Source: Nitrospira sp. CG24A (GTDB lineage Bacteria > Nitrospirota > Nitrospiria > Nitrospirales > Nitrospiraceae). From it: 35,661 nt of DNA. Made by a program: the position numbers and the translations under genes. This document shows, one piece after another, positions 15,278 through 23,708 of this stretch. The notes under the pieces are model-generated. The model saw nothing but the letters and a program-made list of their open reading frames with translations. It did no database searches and had not been told where the DNA came from. The first letter of the stretch is position 1, and every line of letters starts with the position of its first letter. The DNA is taken from contig NEWT02000033.1 of the NCBI GenBank assembly GCA_002869925.2, positions 60,734 through 96,394 on the forward strand, given 5' to 3'.

Positions 15278-16143
15278 CTTCACTCTCCGTCGCTGACGCG
15301 CAAGCCTACTGCACGGCTCTCACCAAGAAGAGCGGAAGCAACTTCTATTACTCCTTTCTCTTCCTGCCAAAAACACGACGAGCCGCAATGTACACAGTCT
15401 ATGCGTTCTGCAAAGAAGTCGACAATGCGGTCGATGAGCCGCCGGAAGGAAGTAACCCCCAGGAGGAACTGCGACGATGGCGAGACGAACTTGAAGCGGC
15501 CTATCACGGCACGCCGACTTTCCCGGTCACCATTAGCTTGGCCGAACACGTGAAGCAACTCGCGATTCCACAGACCTATTTCGATGAACTGATCAAAGGG
15601 GTTGAAATGGATCTGACGGCCTCACGGTACGCTTCCTTTCAAGACCTCTCGCTCTACTGCTATCGTGTGGCATCAGTCGTGGGATTGATCTGCCTTCATA
15701 TCTTCGGCTCCACATCGGCCAGAGCACAAGACTATGCCGTCGCGCTTGGTATGGCGTTCCAACTCACGAACATTCTACGGGATATCGGAACCGATGCGGC
15801 TCAAGCTCGCATCTATCTTCCACAAGAAGATCTCCACGAGCATGGCTGCACCGATCAGGCAATCCTTCAGCAGCAAGAAAACGACGCCATCCGCAAGCTG
15901 GTCCGTTTCGAAGCCGCGAGAGCCCATGAATACTACGCAAAAGCCCAGGCGGCGTTCGAAGCCTTGCCGGCAGGCGACCGGCGGGCGCTGACTGTCGCTG
16001 AAATCATGCGCGCCGTATATTTCAGAATTCTGAAAAAGATTGAGGAGCCGAATCATCGGATATTCGGCCCTCGCGCCCGGCTCGCAGCGAGCCATCGACT
16101 GGCGGTGGCCGCTGGAGTGTGGTTCCGTTCCCAATCCTCGTGA
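15274..16143 (+). CDS. hpnD: Presqualene diphosphate synthase-type squalene/phytoene synthase
   Basis: The product has 289 residues. It should join two C15 (farnesyl) diphosphates to presqualene diphosphate, the step from the MEP-derived pool towards squalene and hopanoids. Both Asp-rich motifs are present: CKEVDNAVDE (Asp50-x3-Asp54) and NILRDIGTDAAQARIYLP. NFYYSFLFLPKTRRAAMYTVYAFC is typical of the family. HpnD fits the length and the RIYLP-x-EDL segment; phytoene synthase is the main alternative. In hpn operons it is usually followed by a FAD-dependent desaturase (HpnE). Here the following frame starts like such an enzyme but is cut short. Confidence 0.88.
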   Translation: MTSLSVADAQAYCTALTKKSGSNFYYSFLFLPKTRRAAMYTVYAFCKEVDNAVDEPPEGSNPQEELRRWRDELEAAYHGTPTFPVTISLAEHVKQLAIPQTYFDELIKGVEMDLTASRYASFQDLSLYCYRVASVVGLICLHIFGSTSARAQDYAVALGMAFQLTNILRDIGTDAAQARIYLPQEDLHEHGCTDQAILQQQENDAIRKLVRFEAARAHEYYAKAQAAFEALPAGDRRALTVAEIMRAVYFRILKKIEEPNHRIFGPRARLAASHRLAVAAGVWFRSQSS

Positions 16144-16490
16144 CCTCTACTAGCGCACAGTCCGTCGTCATTCTTGGAGGAGGACCGGCCGGTCTCACAG
16201 CCGCCTACCGTCTCATCCGCCATGGCTATCGAGTCACGATCGTCGATCGGGGTTCTGCGGTTGGAAACGCCCTCTCAGGTGGAGATCTTCAACAGGTCCC
16301 TGATCAGTATATCCGGGACAAGCGCCTGACCCAGAAGCGGGCCGCTGAACGTCTTGGCGTGACGCAGCCTCGAATCAGCGACCTCATGCGTGGGAAAATC
16401 GCTCTATTCAGCGTGGACACCCTCATCACGATGCTGACGCACGCCGGCCTGAAGGTCGATGTGCGAGTCAGGCGCTCCGCCGCTGCGTGA
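16140..16490 (+). CDS. Chimeric gene: FAD-binding N-terminus fused to an XRE-type HTH C-terminus
   Basis: The product has 116 residues. Residues 9-42 are the Rossmann FAD-binding start of an amine-oxidase/HpnE-type flavoenzyme: ILGGGPAGLTAAYRL with the dinucleotide loop at 13-18, then VTIVDRGSAVGN with Asp36. The flavoenzyme stops there. From about 56 the sequence is a helix-turn-helix protein of the HigA/antitoxin type (LTQKRAAERLGVTQPRIS, DLMRGKIALFSVDTL). The join lies between about 16266 and 16305 and keeps one reading frame. GTG 16140 overlaps the hpnD stop (GTGA), so the first part sits where hpnE would. The FAD domain is too short to work; the HTH part may still bind DNA. The likely origin is a deletion joining two genes. 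Confidence 0.72.
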   Translation: MTSTSAQSVVILGGGPAGLTAAYRLIRHGYRVTIVDRGSAVGNALSGGDLQQVPDQYIRDKRLTQKRAAERLGVTQPRISDLMRGKIALFSVDTLITMLTHAGLKVDVRVRRSAAA

Positions 16491-16548
16491 CACAAGGCGT
16501 GCAGCAAGTAGGCCGTTAGGCTTTGGACTTGATTGTCGAGGAGGCGTC

Positions 16549-16971
16549 TCAATCTGAGGCCTCGCCGCCTTCTTCTTCGGCAGGTTTTTCTTCTTCCGGC
16601 ACATCGAACCAGGACACCAGCATCTCGTCCCACCAGGCCTCGTCGATCTCCTTCCCCGGATCACTCCCGAGAAATGCAACATCGTCCTTCGTCACGTTTG
16701 GACCGACCAGCTGAGGTTGAAACTTGGCTCGATCGATGATCTCCTTAGTCGCGTAGCCTCCAATAATCCAGGAATCAGGATCGGCCCGGCGTGATTTGTA
16801 GCCCTTGAGTCCGATCTTGAGATACATGAAAATCTGCTGTTGCGCAGGATCTCCGACTCCGGATTGCGGAAGCCCCAATGTCTTCTCAATCTTCTTGCGC
16901 CAATGCCGGTCGTCGTATCGCGACGTCACCAACTGGAGCATGGTCTTTCCGGTTTCGACATCGAGTGGCAT
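16549..16971 (-). CDS. Small acidic protein of unknown function
   Basis: The product has 140 residues and no signal or membrane segment. The N-terminal half is mixed alpha/beta (TGKTMLQLVTSRYDDRHW). The C-terminus is strongly acidic (FDVPEEEKPAEEEGGE). Two Trp-rich stretches (DSWIIGGYATKEIIDRAKF and DEAWWDEMLVSWFD) look conserved, but I do not recognise a family. ATG 16971 has AGAGGAA about ten bases upstream. The gene starts 17 bases after the stop of the dienelactone hydrolase-like gene, so the two probably form an operon. Confidence 0.72.
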   Translation of the reverse strand: MPLDVETGKTMLQLVTSRYDDRHWRKKIEKTLGLPQSGVGDPAQQQIFMYLKIGLKGYKSRRADPDSWIIGGYATKEIIDRAKFQPQLVGPNVTKDDVAFLGSDPGKEIDEAWWDEMLVSWFDVPEEEKPAEEEGGEASD

Positions 16972-16988
16972 GGTACGGTTGATTCCTC

Positions 16989-17699
16989 TTACGACAATCT
17001 CAGATGCTGTTTGAAAAATGCTGTGGCACGAACCCAGGCGTCTTTCGCCGCCTCTGGCCGATACACCGTCTTATCCGTGTCCCTAAAAAAAGCATGAGGC
17101 GCGCCGGGATAGGTTTTGATCTCGCCGGACTTATGATACTTCTTGAAACCTGCCGCAAGCCGCTGGACATCCGCCTTGGTGATCCAACCGTCATCTTCCC
17201 CATAGAGGTACAGCACAGGGGCGGACAATTGTTGCAACGGCGCATCAGGATTCGGCACCTGACCATAGAATGGTACAGCTGCCTTCACATCTTTGTTCAC
17301 ACATGGCAGCATGAGCGCATAGGACCCGCCCATACAGAATCCGGTCACCCCGATTTTCGTAGCATCGACTTCAGGAATGGACTTGAGATAGGTTACCGTG
17401 GCATTGAGATCCTTGAGTCCATCTTCCTGCTGGAGCGTATTCATCAACTTGCCTGCCTCACCAGGATCGGTAGTCAGGGCGTTCCCTAATCGGGAATAGA
17501 GATCAGGCGCAATCGCCACATACCCCTCAGCGGCATAGCGGCATGCCACGTCCTTGATGTGGTCGGTCAGTCCCCACCATTCTTGAATCACAATGATCGC
17601 AGGTCGTCGTTCCTTAGTTTGCGGGACTGCGACATAGGCCCGCATCGTCACTTTGTCGCTAGGATACTGGACCAACGTTTCTCTGATTGATTCAACCAC
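16989..17699 (-). CDS. Dienelactone hydrolase-family alpha/beta hydrolase
   Basis: The product has 236 residues, exactly the usual family length. The Cys-His-Asp triad is visible: Cys122 in TGFCMGGSYAL, Asp170 in YLYGEDDGWI and His202 in YPGAPHAFF. QEWWGLTDHIKDVACRYA carries the conserved Glu40. The fold cleaves esters or lactones; the physiological substrate is unknown, and no aromatic-degradation genes are nearby. The open frame runs to 17774, but GTG 17699 has GGAG seven bases upstream and yields the family N-terminus (VESIRETLVQYPS). There is no signal peptide from this start. Confidence 0.9.
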   Translation of the reverse strand: MVESIRETLVQYPSDKVTMRAYVAVPQTKERRPAIIVIQEWWGLTDHIKDVACRYAAEGYVAIAPDLYSRLGNALTTDPGEAGKLMNTLQQEDGLKDLNATVTYLKSIPEVDATKIGVTGFCMGGSYALMLPCVNKDVKAAVPFYGQVPNPDAPLQQLSAPVLYLYGEDDGWITKADVQRLAAGFKKYHKSGEIKTYPGAPHAFFRDTDKTVYRPEAAKDAWVRATAFFKQHLRLS

Positions 17700-17809
17700 A
17701 AGGCAACTCCAACCTGGCGCAATTATGAAGGGGGAATTGTAAATAATGAATTGGAATAGGAGTCCATCCAACACTCATCATTCAGCATGGCAAACGACCG
17801 CCAGAGCGA

Positions 17810-19177
17810 TCAGTCGCCCGCCACCATCATCTCGGCAATCTTCACGGTGGGGCTCGCAATGCGCCCGCGGAACACAAGGTCGCTACCGATCATCTCGATT
17901 CCTGCAAACATCTCTTTCAAGTTGCCAGCGATCGTGATTTCTTCCACAGGATAGGCCAACTCGCCCCCTTCGATCCAAAACCCGGCTGCCCCCCGCGAAT
18001 AATCACCCGTCACCATGTTGATGCCGAAACCGATGAGGTCCGTGACATAGAGGCCCTGTTTCACTGTTTTGATAATGTCTTGCGCGGTCTTGGTCCCAGG
18101 CACGAGAAAGAAATTCGTGGGGCCGACTGATGGATTTTCCCCGACGCTACGCGAAGCATTGCCGGTCGAGGGCAACCCAAGCTTCCTTCCTGAATAGGTA
18201 TCGAGCAGGTAGCTCTTCAACACGCCTCGCTCCACCACGGTCGTTTTTCTCGTCGGCAGACCTTCCCCATCGAAGGGTCGAGAACCCAGGCCTCCAACCA
18301 CCCGCCCATCGTCATAGACCGTCACGTACTCAGGGGCCAACGGCTTCTCTAATTGACCTGCCAGGAACGACGCCCCTTTATAGAGTGAATACCCTGACAC
18401 CGCACTGCACAGATTCCCCATGAGACTTCCGGCCGTTTCCGAGTCGAAGATGACAGGAACTCGTTGGGTTGCCACTTTCTTCGCTCCGAGCTTTCGAACC
18501 GTTCGCCGTGCCGCTTCCAGCCCTACCTCTTCCGGCGAATCCAACTTGGAAAATTTCCGTTGGACCGAGTACCAGGAATCACGTTGCATGGCTCCAGTCT
18601 CCGGATCGGTGGCGACGGGCGACACCGACATCGCGAAACTGGAACTTGGGTACTCGCCCAAGAACCCATGACTATTTCCCAGCACCACGCGCACCGAGGA
18701 GGAATCGAAATCGCCCCCTTCCGAGTTCGTCACACGCTCATCCATCGACATGGCAGCCGCCTCGACCCGTTTGGCCAATTCGATCTGCTGCTCCGTATTC
18801 AGCCTAGTCGAATCGTAGAGATCTAAATCCGGTTTCTCTCCCGCCATTTGATCCGCCGCCGGCAAGCCGGACACCTGATCCTCCACGACAGCCTTGGCCA
18901 GAGTGCACGTCTCGGTCACGAGTCGACCCAATGAGTCTGCTGAGAAATCTGATGTGGAGGTGCTGGCGGAGCGTTTTCCGACAAACACGCGCAAGCCGAG
19001 ATGCTTCTCCCGCGCTTTCGTGAGACGATCGACGGCGCCCAGCCGAACTTGCACTGAAAAGGTTTCACCATCCGCGATAATGATGTCCGCTTCCGTCGCC
19101 CCACCACGCTTCGCCTTGGCTAAGAGATCCGTGGCGAGCTGGCCATATCCATCCTGTTGCTGTAGGTGCTGATTCAT
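17810..19177 (-). CDS. pmbA: TldE/PmbA subunit of the TldD-TldE protease
   Basis: The product has 455 residues and is the partner of TldD, encoded immediately upstream. The TldD-TldE pair is a cytosolic metalloprotease that trims modified peptides such as microcin B17 precursor and degrades unfolded peptides. TldE carries no metal site, and none is seen here. Typical segments are VRLGAVDRLTKAREKHLGLRV, VIFDSETAGSLMGNL, GLPTRKTTVVERGVLKSYL, and the C-terminal GDYSRGAAGFWIEGGELAYP with EMFAGIEMIGSDLVFRG. ATG 19177 overlaps the tldD stop by four bases, consistent with a 1:1 complex. Confidence 0.93.
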   Translation of the reverse strand: MNQHLQQQDGYGQLATDLLAKAKRGGATEADIIIADGETFSVQVRLGAVDRLTKAREKHLGLRVFVGKRSASTSTSDFSADSLGRLVTETCTLAKAVVEDQVSGLPAADQMAGEKPDLDLYDSTRLNTEQQIELAKRVEAAAMSMDERVTNSEGGDFDSSSVRVVLGNSHGFLGEYPSSSFAMSVSPVATDPETGAMQRDSWYSVQRKFSKLDSPEEVGLEAARRTVRKLGAKKVATQRVPVIFDSETAGSLMGNLCSAVSGYSLYKGASFLAGQLEKPLAPEYVTVYDDGRVVGGLGSRPFDGEGLPTRKTTVVERGVLKSYLLDTYSGRKLGLPSTGNASRSVGENPSVGPTNFFLVPGTKTAQDIIKTVKQGLYVTDLIGFGINMVTGDYSRGAAGFWIEGGELAYPVEEITIAGNLKEMFAGIEMIGSDLVFRGRIASPTVKIAEMMVAGD

Positions 19178-20604
19178 CGCTGTGTCCCGCCAACAGTGAT
19201 TTCGTCGACCCTAATGGTCGGCAGACCGACACCCACTGGAACGGATTGCCCTTCTTTTCCACATGTACCGATGCCTTCATCGAGTTTAAGGTCATGCCCG
19301 ACCATCGAGACTTTGGTGAGGATCTCCGGTCCACTGCCGATCAATGTTGCCCCCTTGACCGGCCTCGTCACCTTCCCACCCTCGATCAAATAGGCCTCGC
19401 TGGCAGAAAACACGAATTTCCCGTTGGTGATATCCACCTGCCCTCCACCGAACGTCACCGCATAGAGTCCGCGATCGACCGAGCGAATGATGTCCTCAGG
19501 GTCCGACGTTCCAGCCAACATGAACGTATTCGTCATACGCGGCAGCACGACACTCTTGTAACTTTCGCGGCGCCCATTGCCGGTCACGGGAATGCCCATT
19601 AACCGTGCATTGAGTTTATCGGTGATAAAGCCGCGAAGAATCCCGCGTTCGATCAGCGTGGTGCGACCGGTGGGGGTTCCTTCGTCGTCCATGTTGAGCG
19701 AACCTCTTCGCCCCGGCAAGGTCCCATCATCCACAATCGTACAGACATCGGATGCCACTCGTTTCCCAAGGAGATTGGAAAACGCGGATGTTTTCTTGCG
19801 ATTGAAGTCCGCCTCAAGGCCATGGCCGATGGCTTCGTGTAACAAAATCCCCGGCCATCCTCCGCCCAATACAACCGGCATCACACCTGCCGGCGCCTCG
19901 ACCGCGGACAGATTAAGAATCGCTTCTCGTGCCGCTTCACGTGCAAAACGCAGATATCGATCGCCCTCATGATAGAACTGAAATCCGACACGACCCCCTC
20001 CACCGAATGAGCCGGCTTGCCGTTGGCCATTCTCTTCTGCGATACAGGTCACTTGTAGCCTCGAGAGTGGCTGCACATCTCCGATCAGCGTACCGTCCGA
20101 GGTGGCAACGATCACCACCTTGTACTCCGTATTAAACGAGGCCATGACATTCTTAATGCGCGGGTCATAGCGGCGCGCTTCAGCATCGATGGCGTTCAAG
20201 AGGGCCACGCGATCTGCCGTGGCGACTTCGGCCTGTACCCGTTCGATTGGATAAAGATCACGCGTGGGACGTTGACGGACAGGCGCTGGAACTTGCTCGG
20301 CTCCGCTCGGAGAATTGGCAATATAACGAGCCGTGTCTGCGGCCAGTTCGAGATCCTTCTTCGTCAGCTCATCGGAATAGGCAAAGCCGGTTTTTTCTCC
20401 CGCTGTTGCCCTCACCCCCACGCCCTGAGACACACTTTTTGTCGCACGCTTGACGAGCGACTCCTCCATCGAGACTGACTCCGATACGCAGGATTCAAAG
20501 TAGAGGTCGGCATAATCGACATCTCGAACTTTGACCCGCCCGAGCGCCCCAAGTACCTCGCCTTCGGTCAGACCGAAAGACGTCAACTGAACAAGTTCAC
20601 CCAT
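19174..20604 (-). CDS. tldD: TldD catalytic subunit of the TldD-TldE zinc protease
   Basis: The product has 476 residues. The family zinc motif HExxxH is present as HEAIGHGLEADF (His256, Glu257, His261). It is followed by SLNMDDEGTPTGRTTLIERG and a C-terminal GGGQVDITNGKFVFSASEAYLIEGG with further family metal-site residues. It acts as a heterodimer with TldE on unfolded or modified peptides in a narrow internal channel. No peptide-antibiotic biosynthesis genes accompany it, so a housekeeping role is more likely. It is divergent from uppS. Confidence 0.94.
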   Translation of the reverse strand: MGELVQLTSFGLTEGEVLGALGRVKVRDVDYADLYFESCVSESVSMEESLVKRATKSVSQGVGVRATAGEKTGFAYSDELTKKDLELAADTARYIANSPSGAEQVPAPVRQRPTRDLYPIERVQAEVATADRVALLNAIDAEARRYDPRIKNVMASFNTEYKVVIVATSDGTLIGDVQPLSRLQVTCIAEENGQRQAGSFGGGGRVGFQFYHEGDRYLRFAREAAREAILNLSAVEAPAGVMPVVLGGGWPGILLHEAIGHGLEADFNRKKTSAFSNLLGKRVASDVCTIVDDGTLPGRRGSLNMDDEGTPTGRTTLIERGILRGFITDKLNARLMGIPVTGNGRRESYKSVVLPRMTNTFMLAGTSDPEDIIRSVDRGLYAVTFGGGQVDITNGKFVFSASEAYLIEGGKVTRPVKGATLIGSGPEILTKVSMVGHDLKLDEGIGTCGKEGQSVPVGVGLPTIRVDEITVGGTQR

Positions 20605-20647
20605 GTTTGCGAGTCCTCACAACCGTTGACCGTCAAAATAGACGAGG

Positions 20648-20677
20648 AGTATAGCTGATCGCTTTCAATAGGCGCAA
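20648..20677 (-). promoter_or_regulatory. Candidate promoter for tldD-tldE
   Basis: On the minus strand TTGCGC (20677-20672) and TATACT (20653-20648) are 18 bases apart, about 44 bases before the tldD start. The -10 is good (5 of 6) and the -35 weak (TTG only). Confidence 0.4.
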
Positions 20678-20727
20678 CGAAAATTGATCCAACTATTCGC
20701 TTTTACAGGACTTTTAGTAAAATTCGT

Positions 20728-20756
20728 TTGACATTCTACACCCTCACCAGTAGACT
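20728..20756 (+). promoter_or_regulatory. Candidate sigma70 promoter for the uppS cluster
   Basis: A perfect TTGACA (20728-20733), a 17-base spacer and TAGACT (20751-20756, 4 of 6) precede uppS. The predicted start near 20763 gives a leader of about 70 bases, which is AT-rich compared with the surrounding genes. It would drive the uppS-cdsA-dxr-rseP run. Confidence 0.55.
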
Positions 20757-20831
20757 TTGCCTGCCTACCGTACATTCTTTCGCAACAGGATCTTTACTGA
20801 CTGTATTTATACTGCATTTATTGCGTTTATA

Positions 20832-21617
20832 ATGGACACGAAAGACTCATCAGCCATAGAGCAGCTCTCCTTAGAAGAGCTTGCCACAAGACTTGAACCA
20901 GACCTCCTACCCAAGCACATCGCCATCATTATGGATGGCAATGGCCGTTGGGCAGAACTGCGAAACCTCCCTCGTATTGCCGGGCATCGGGAAGGGATCA
21001 AATCCGTCCGCGAAATGATCACGGTCTGCTTGGAACTGGGCATCCACGCCCTGACCATTTATGCGTTTTCACAGGAGAATTGGAAGCGTCCCATCCAGGA
21101 AATCTCTTCACTCATGGGCTTGCTTGAATACTACCTTTCAACGGAACGCTCGAAGCTCATTGAGCAGGGTGTCAGATTACGCACAATCGGACGGCTCGAT
21201 TCCCTTCCAGCCTCCGCACTCCAATGGGTCCGGGCCGCCGAACAGGAAACCGCCCATCTCGACAAACTCCATCTCACAGTTGCCCTCAGCTACGGTGGAC
21301 GCGCGGAGATTGTGGATGCTGTGCGTGAGCTCCTCCATGAAGCCCAAGACGGAAAACTGCAGCCGGATGATGTGGATGAATCCCGTATCCAACAATGCCT
21401 TTACACCCATGATTTGCCCGATCCTGACTTATTAGTTCGCACCAGCGGCGAAACGCGCATCAGCAACTTTCTCCTCTGGCAGCTTGCCTATACCGAACTC
21501 TATTTTGCCCCAACACTGTGGCCTGATTTCCGTCGCCGTGAACTCTTGCTGGCCTTGCTCGAATATCAGCGACGTGAACGTCGGTTCGGCCGTGTCCTCA
21601 GCGGTATTTCGTCATAG
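20832..21617 (+). CDS. uppS: Undecaprenyl diphosphate synthase
   Basis: The product has 261 residues. It extends farnesyl diphosphate with isopentenyl units in cis to the C55 carrier used for peptidoglycan and surface polysaccharides. The cis-prenyltransferase signature IAIIMDGNGRWAELRNLPRIAGH includes catalytic Asp35. ALTIYAFSQENWKRP and the terminal DLLVRTSGETRISNFLLWQLAYTELYF region are also intact. ATG 20832 gives the expected length; an in-frame TTG at 20757 would add a hydrophobic extension with no support. No ribosome-binding site is seen. It heads the conserved uppS-cdsA-dxr-rseP order. Confidence 0.95.
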   Translation: MDTKDSSAIEQLSLEELATRLEPDLLPKHIAIIMDGNGRWAELRNLPRIAGHREGIKSVREMITVCLELGIHALTIYAFSQENWKRPIQEISSLMGLLEYYLSTERSKLIEQGVRLRTIGRLDSLPASALQWVRAAEQETAHLDKLHLTVALSYGGRAEIVDAVRELLHEAQDGKLQPDDVDESRIQQCLYTHDLPDPDLLVRTSGETRISNFLLWQLAYTELYFAPTLWPDFRRRELLLALLEYQRRERRFGRVLSGISS

Positions 21618-22513
21618 TGATCGATCTCAACCTTCCCATGCAGGAGTACAAAACCGTCAGCCAGCAGCAGGCTGAACCGCCACGCACGGTAGCGTCCCGA
21701 TTTGATCCGCGCAGAATCTATACTATTTTGGTCCTCGTGCCGCTCCTTTATGCCGTCATTCGCTATCTCCCGCCTCTCGTATTTTCTGGAATCGTCATCC
21801 TGGGAGGAGCGCTTGCCCTCTTCGAGTTCTACCGATTATGTTTTGGCGACCGTAGCCGCTCCTGGATGATCGGGATCGGCGTGATGGGGTTCGCCGCCCT
21901 GATTCTCGGAGCACATTGGCCGAGCGTCATCGTTCCAACCCTCCTCGCCACACTTGTCTGTACGATTTCCGTGCCGCTGTTCAGCCGCTCGCCCCTTGAA
22001 CAGAGCGTAAGAGACGGCGCGATGACCGTATTCGGCATACTCTATTTAGGTCTCACGCTCAGTACGCTCTCGATGACGAGGCTTCTGCCTCAAGGCGAAT
22101 GGCTCATCTTCTTTCTGCTGATGGTGACCTGGGCATCCGATACCGGCGCCTACTATATCGGCACACTCTATGGACGGCACCGCCTTGCTCCCACGATCAG
22201 TCCCAAAAAAACTGTGGAAGGCTTGCTCGGCGGTTTGATCGTTGCCATACTGGTTGCCTATGCGGCGCGTTGGTGGTTTTTTCCCGATTTTTCCGGTCTC
22301 GACTGTGTGATCTTGGCAATCCTGCTGACGCTATCAGGTCTCTGGGGCGACCTGACGGAATCAGCCATGAAACGTAGCGTCGGCATGAAAGACTCCGGCG
22401 GAATACTTCCTGGTCATGGAGGCATGCTCGATCGTCTCGATAGTCTCTTGTTCACTGCCCCCGTCTTCTACTACTATGTCACGATGGTGAGCCGGCTTCG
22501 AGTGATTGAGTGA
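21617..22513 (+). CDS. cdsA: Phosphatidate cytidylyltransferase
   Basis: The product has 298 residues from GTG 21617. It makes CDP-diacylglycerol from phosphatidic acid and CTP in the inner membrane, feeding all phospholipid synthesis. About seven or eight hydrophobic helices are visible. The CDS signature near the C-terminus is complete: SAMKRSVGMKDSGGILPGHG followed by MLDRLDS. The GTG overlaps the last base of the uppS stop; ATG 21638 (MQEYKTV) is a reasonable alternative start, and neither has a clear ribosome-binding site. Confidence 0.93.
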   Translation: MIDLNLPMQEYKTVSQQQAEPPRTVASRFDPRRIYTILVLVPLLYAVIRYLPPLVFSGIVILGGALALFEFYRLCFGDRSRSWMIGIGVMGFAALILGAHWPSVIVPTLLATLVCTISVPLFSRSPLEQSVRDGAMTVFGILYLGLTLSTLSMTRLLPQGEWLIFFLLMVTWASDTGAYYIGTLYGRHRLAPTISPKKTVEGLLGGLIVAILVAYAARWWFFPDFSGLDCVILAILLTLSGLWGDLTESAMKRSVGMKDSGGILPGHGGMLDRLDSLLFTAPVFYYYVTMVSRLRVIE

Positions 22514-22524
22514 AGGAGCTACGT

Positions 22525-23685
22525 ATGAAAACGATCGTCATCCTTGGATCGACCGGGTCGATCGGTACCAGCACCCTCGATATTGTGGACAGGTTCCCGG
22601 AAGAGTTTCGTGTGGCAGGGCTCACAGCCGGCAGCAATGACGAAAAGCTCGAGGAACAGATCCGCCGCTTCAAACCCCGCGTGGTCGCCTTATCGGATGC
22701 GGCCGCTGCCGCCAGGCTCCAGGAACGTTGTGAGGATCTGCCTGTCGAAATATTGTCTGGGCAAGACGGTCTCATTCAGGTCGCCTCTGCCTCTGAAGCA
22801 GATCTTGTCATCTCCGCCATCGTCGGTGGCGCAGGTCTCGTACCCACCCTTGCGGCCATCCGCACCGGAACGCAGATCGCCTTAGCCAATAAAGAGCCGA
22901 TGGTCATGGCAGGGAAGCTCATGCAGGACGAGGCCCGGCGGCATGGCGTACGCATCTTTCCCATCGACAGCGAACATAGTGCGATCTTCCAGTCGCTGGA
23001 AGGCCATCGTAAAGTGGACGTCCGCCGCCTGATCTTAACAGCGTCCGGAGGAGCCCTCTGGCCCCTAAGCAAGGAGGAGTTACACGACGTCACCCCTGAA
23101 CGAGCGCTCCAACATCCCAATTGGAAGATGGGTGCTAAAATCACGATCGATTCTGCTACCCTTATGAACAAAGGGTTGGAAGTCGTAGAAGCCCGCTGGC
23201 TCTTTGATATCCCGGAGTCACAAATCGAAGTCATGATCCATCGGGAAAGCATCATTCATTCTCTGGTAGAATATAGAGATCGCTCCATGATCGCCCAGTT
23301 AGGATTGCCGGATATGCGAACACCCATTTCTTATGCGATGAACTATCCTGGACGCATGCCGCTGGATCTGCCTTCGTTGGATCTGACCGAGATGGGGAAG
23401 TTGACATTTTGCAAACCGGATCACGACCGTTTCCCCTGCTTGAGTCTCGGCTATGAATCCCTTCGGATCGGCGGTACGATGCCCGCGACGATGAATGCAG
23501 CCAATGAAATTGCGGTCGAGGCATTCCTGAACGGAGGCATTCGGTTCACCGATATCGCAGGAATCATTCGTGGCACAATGGATCTCCACACCACCAAAGA
23601 CATCGAGTCGTTGGAAGACGCGCTGGAGGCGGATCGCTGGGCTCGAGAGAAGGCAGAATCGTTGGTAGTGGCGTTGGCACGCTAG
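22525..23685 (+). CDS. dxr: 1-deoxy-D-xylulose 5-phosphate reductoisomerase
   Basis: The product has 386 residues. It converts DXP to MEP with NADPH, the committed step of the non-mevalonate isoprenoid pathway that supplies UppS and HpnD. Features in order: the NADPH loop GSTGSIG (8-14), ALANKEPMVMAG, PIDSEHSAIFQ (metal-binding Asp/Glu), TASGGAL, HPNWKMGAKITIDSATLMNK and HRESIIHSLVEY. AAGGAG six bases before ATG 22525 fixes the start; an in-frame GTG at 22510 overlapping cdsA is less likely. NKEP replaces the commoner NKEA/S, a mild variation. Confidence 0.96.
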   Translation: MKTIVILGSTGSIGTSTLDIVDRFPEEFRVAGLTAGSNDEKLEEQIRRFKPRVVALSDAAAAARLQERCEDLPVEILSGQDGLIQVASASEADLVISAIVGGAGLVPTLAAIRTGTQIALANKEPMVMAGKLMQDEARRHGVRIFPIDSEHSAIFQSLEGHRKVDVRRLILTASGGALWPLSKEELHDVTPERALQHPNWKMGAKITIDSATLMNKGLEVVEARWLFDIPESQIEVMIHRESIIHSLVEYRDRSMIAQLGLPDMRTPISYAMNYPGRMPLDLPSLDLTEMGKLTFCKPDHDRFPCLSLGYESLRIGGTMPATMNAANEIAVEAFLNGGIRFTDIAGIIRGTMDLHTTKDIESLEDALEADRWAREKAESLVVALAR

Positions 23686-23708
23686 GTCTACACGAAGGAG
23701 CGTACACC

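Noticed and set aside
20826-20833. TATAAT overlapping the uppS start codon
   Set aside because: It would place transcription inside the gene. The TTGACA/TAGACT pair at 20728-20756 is a better promoter.
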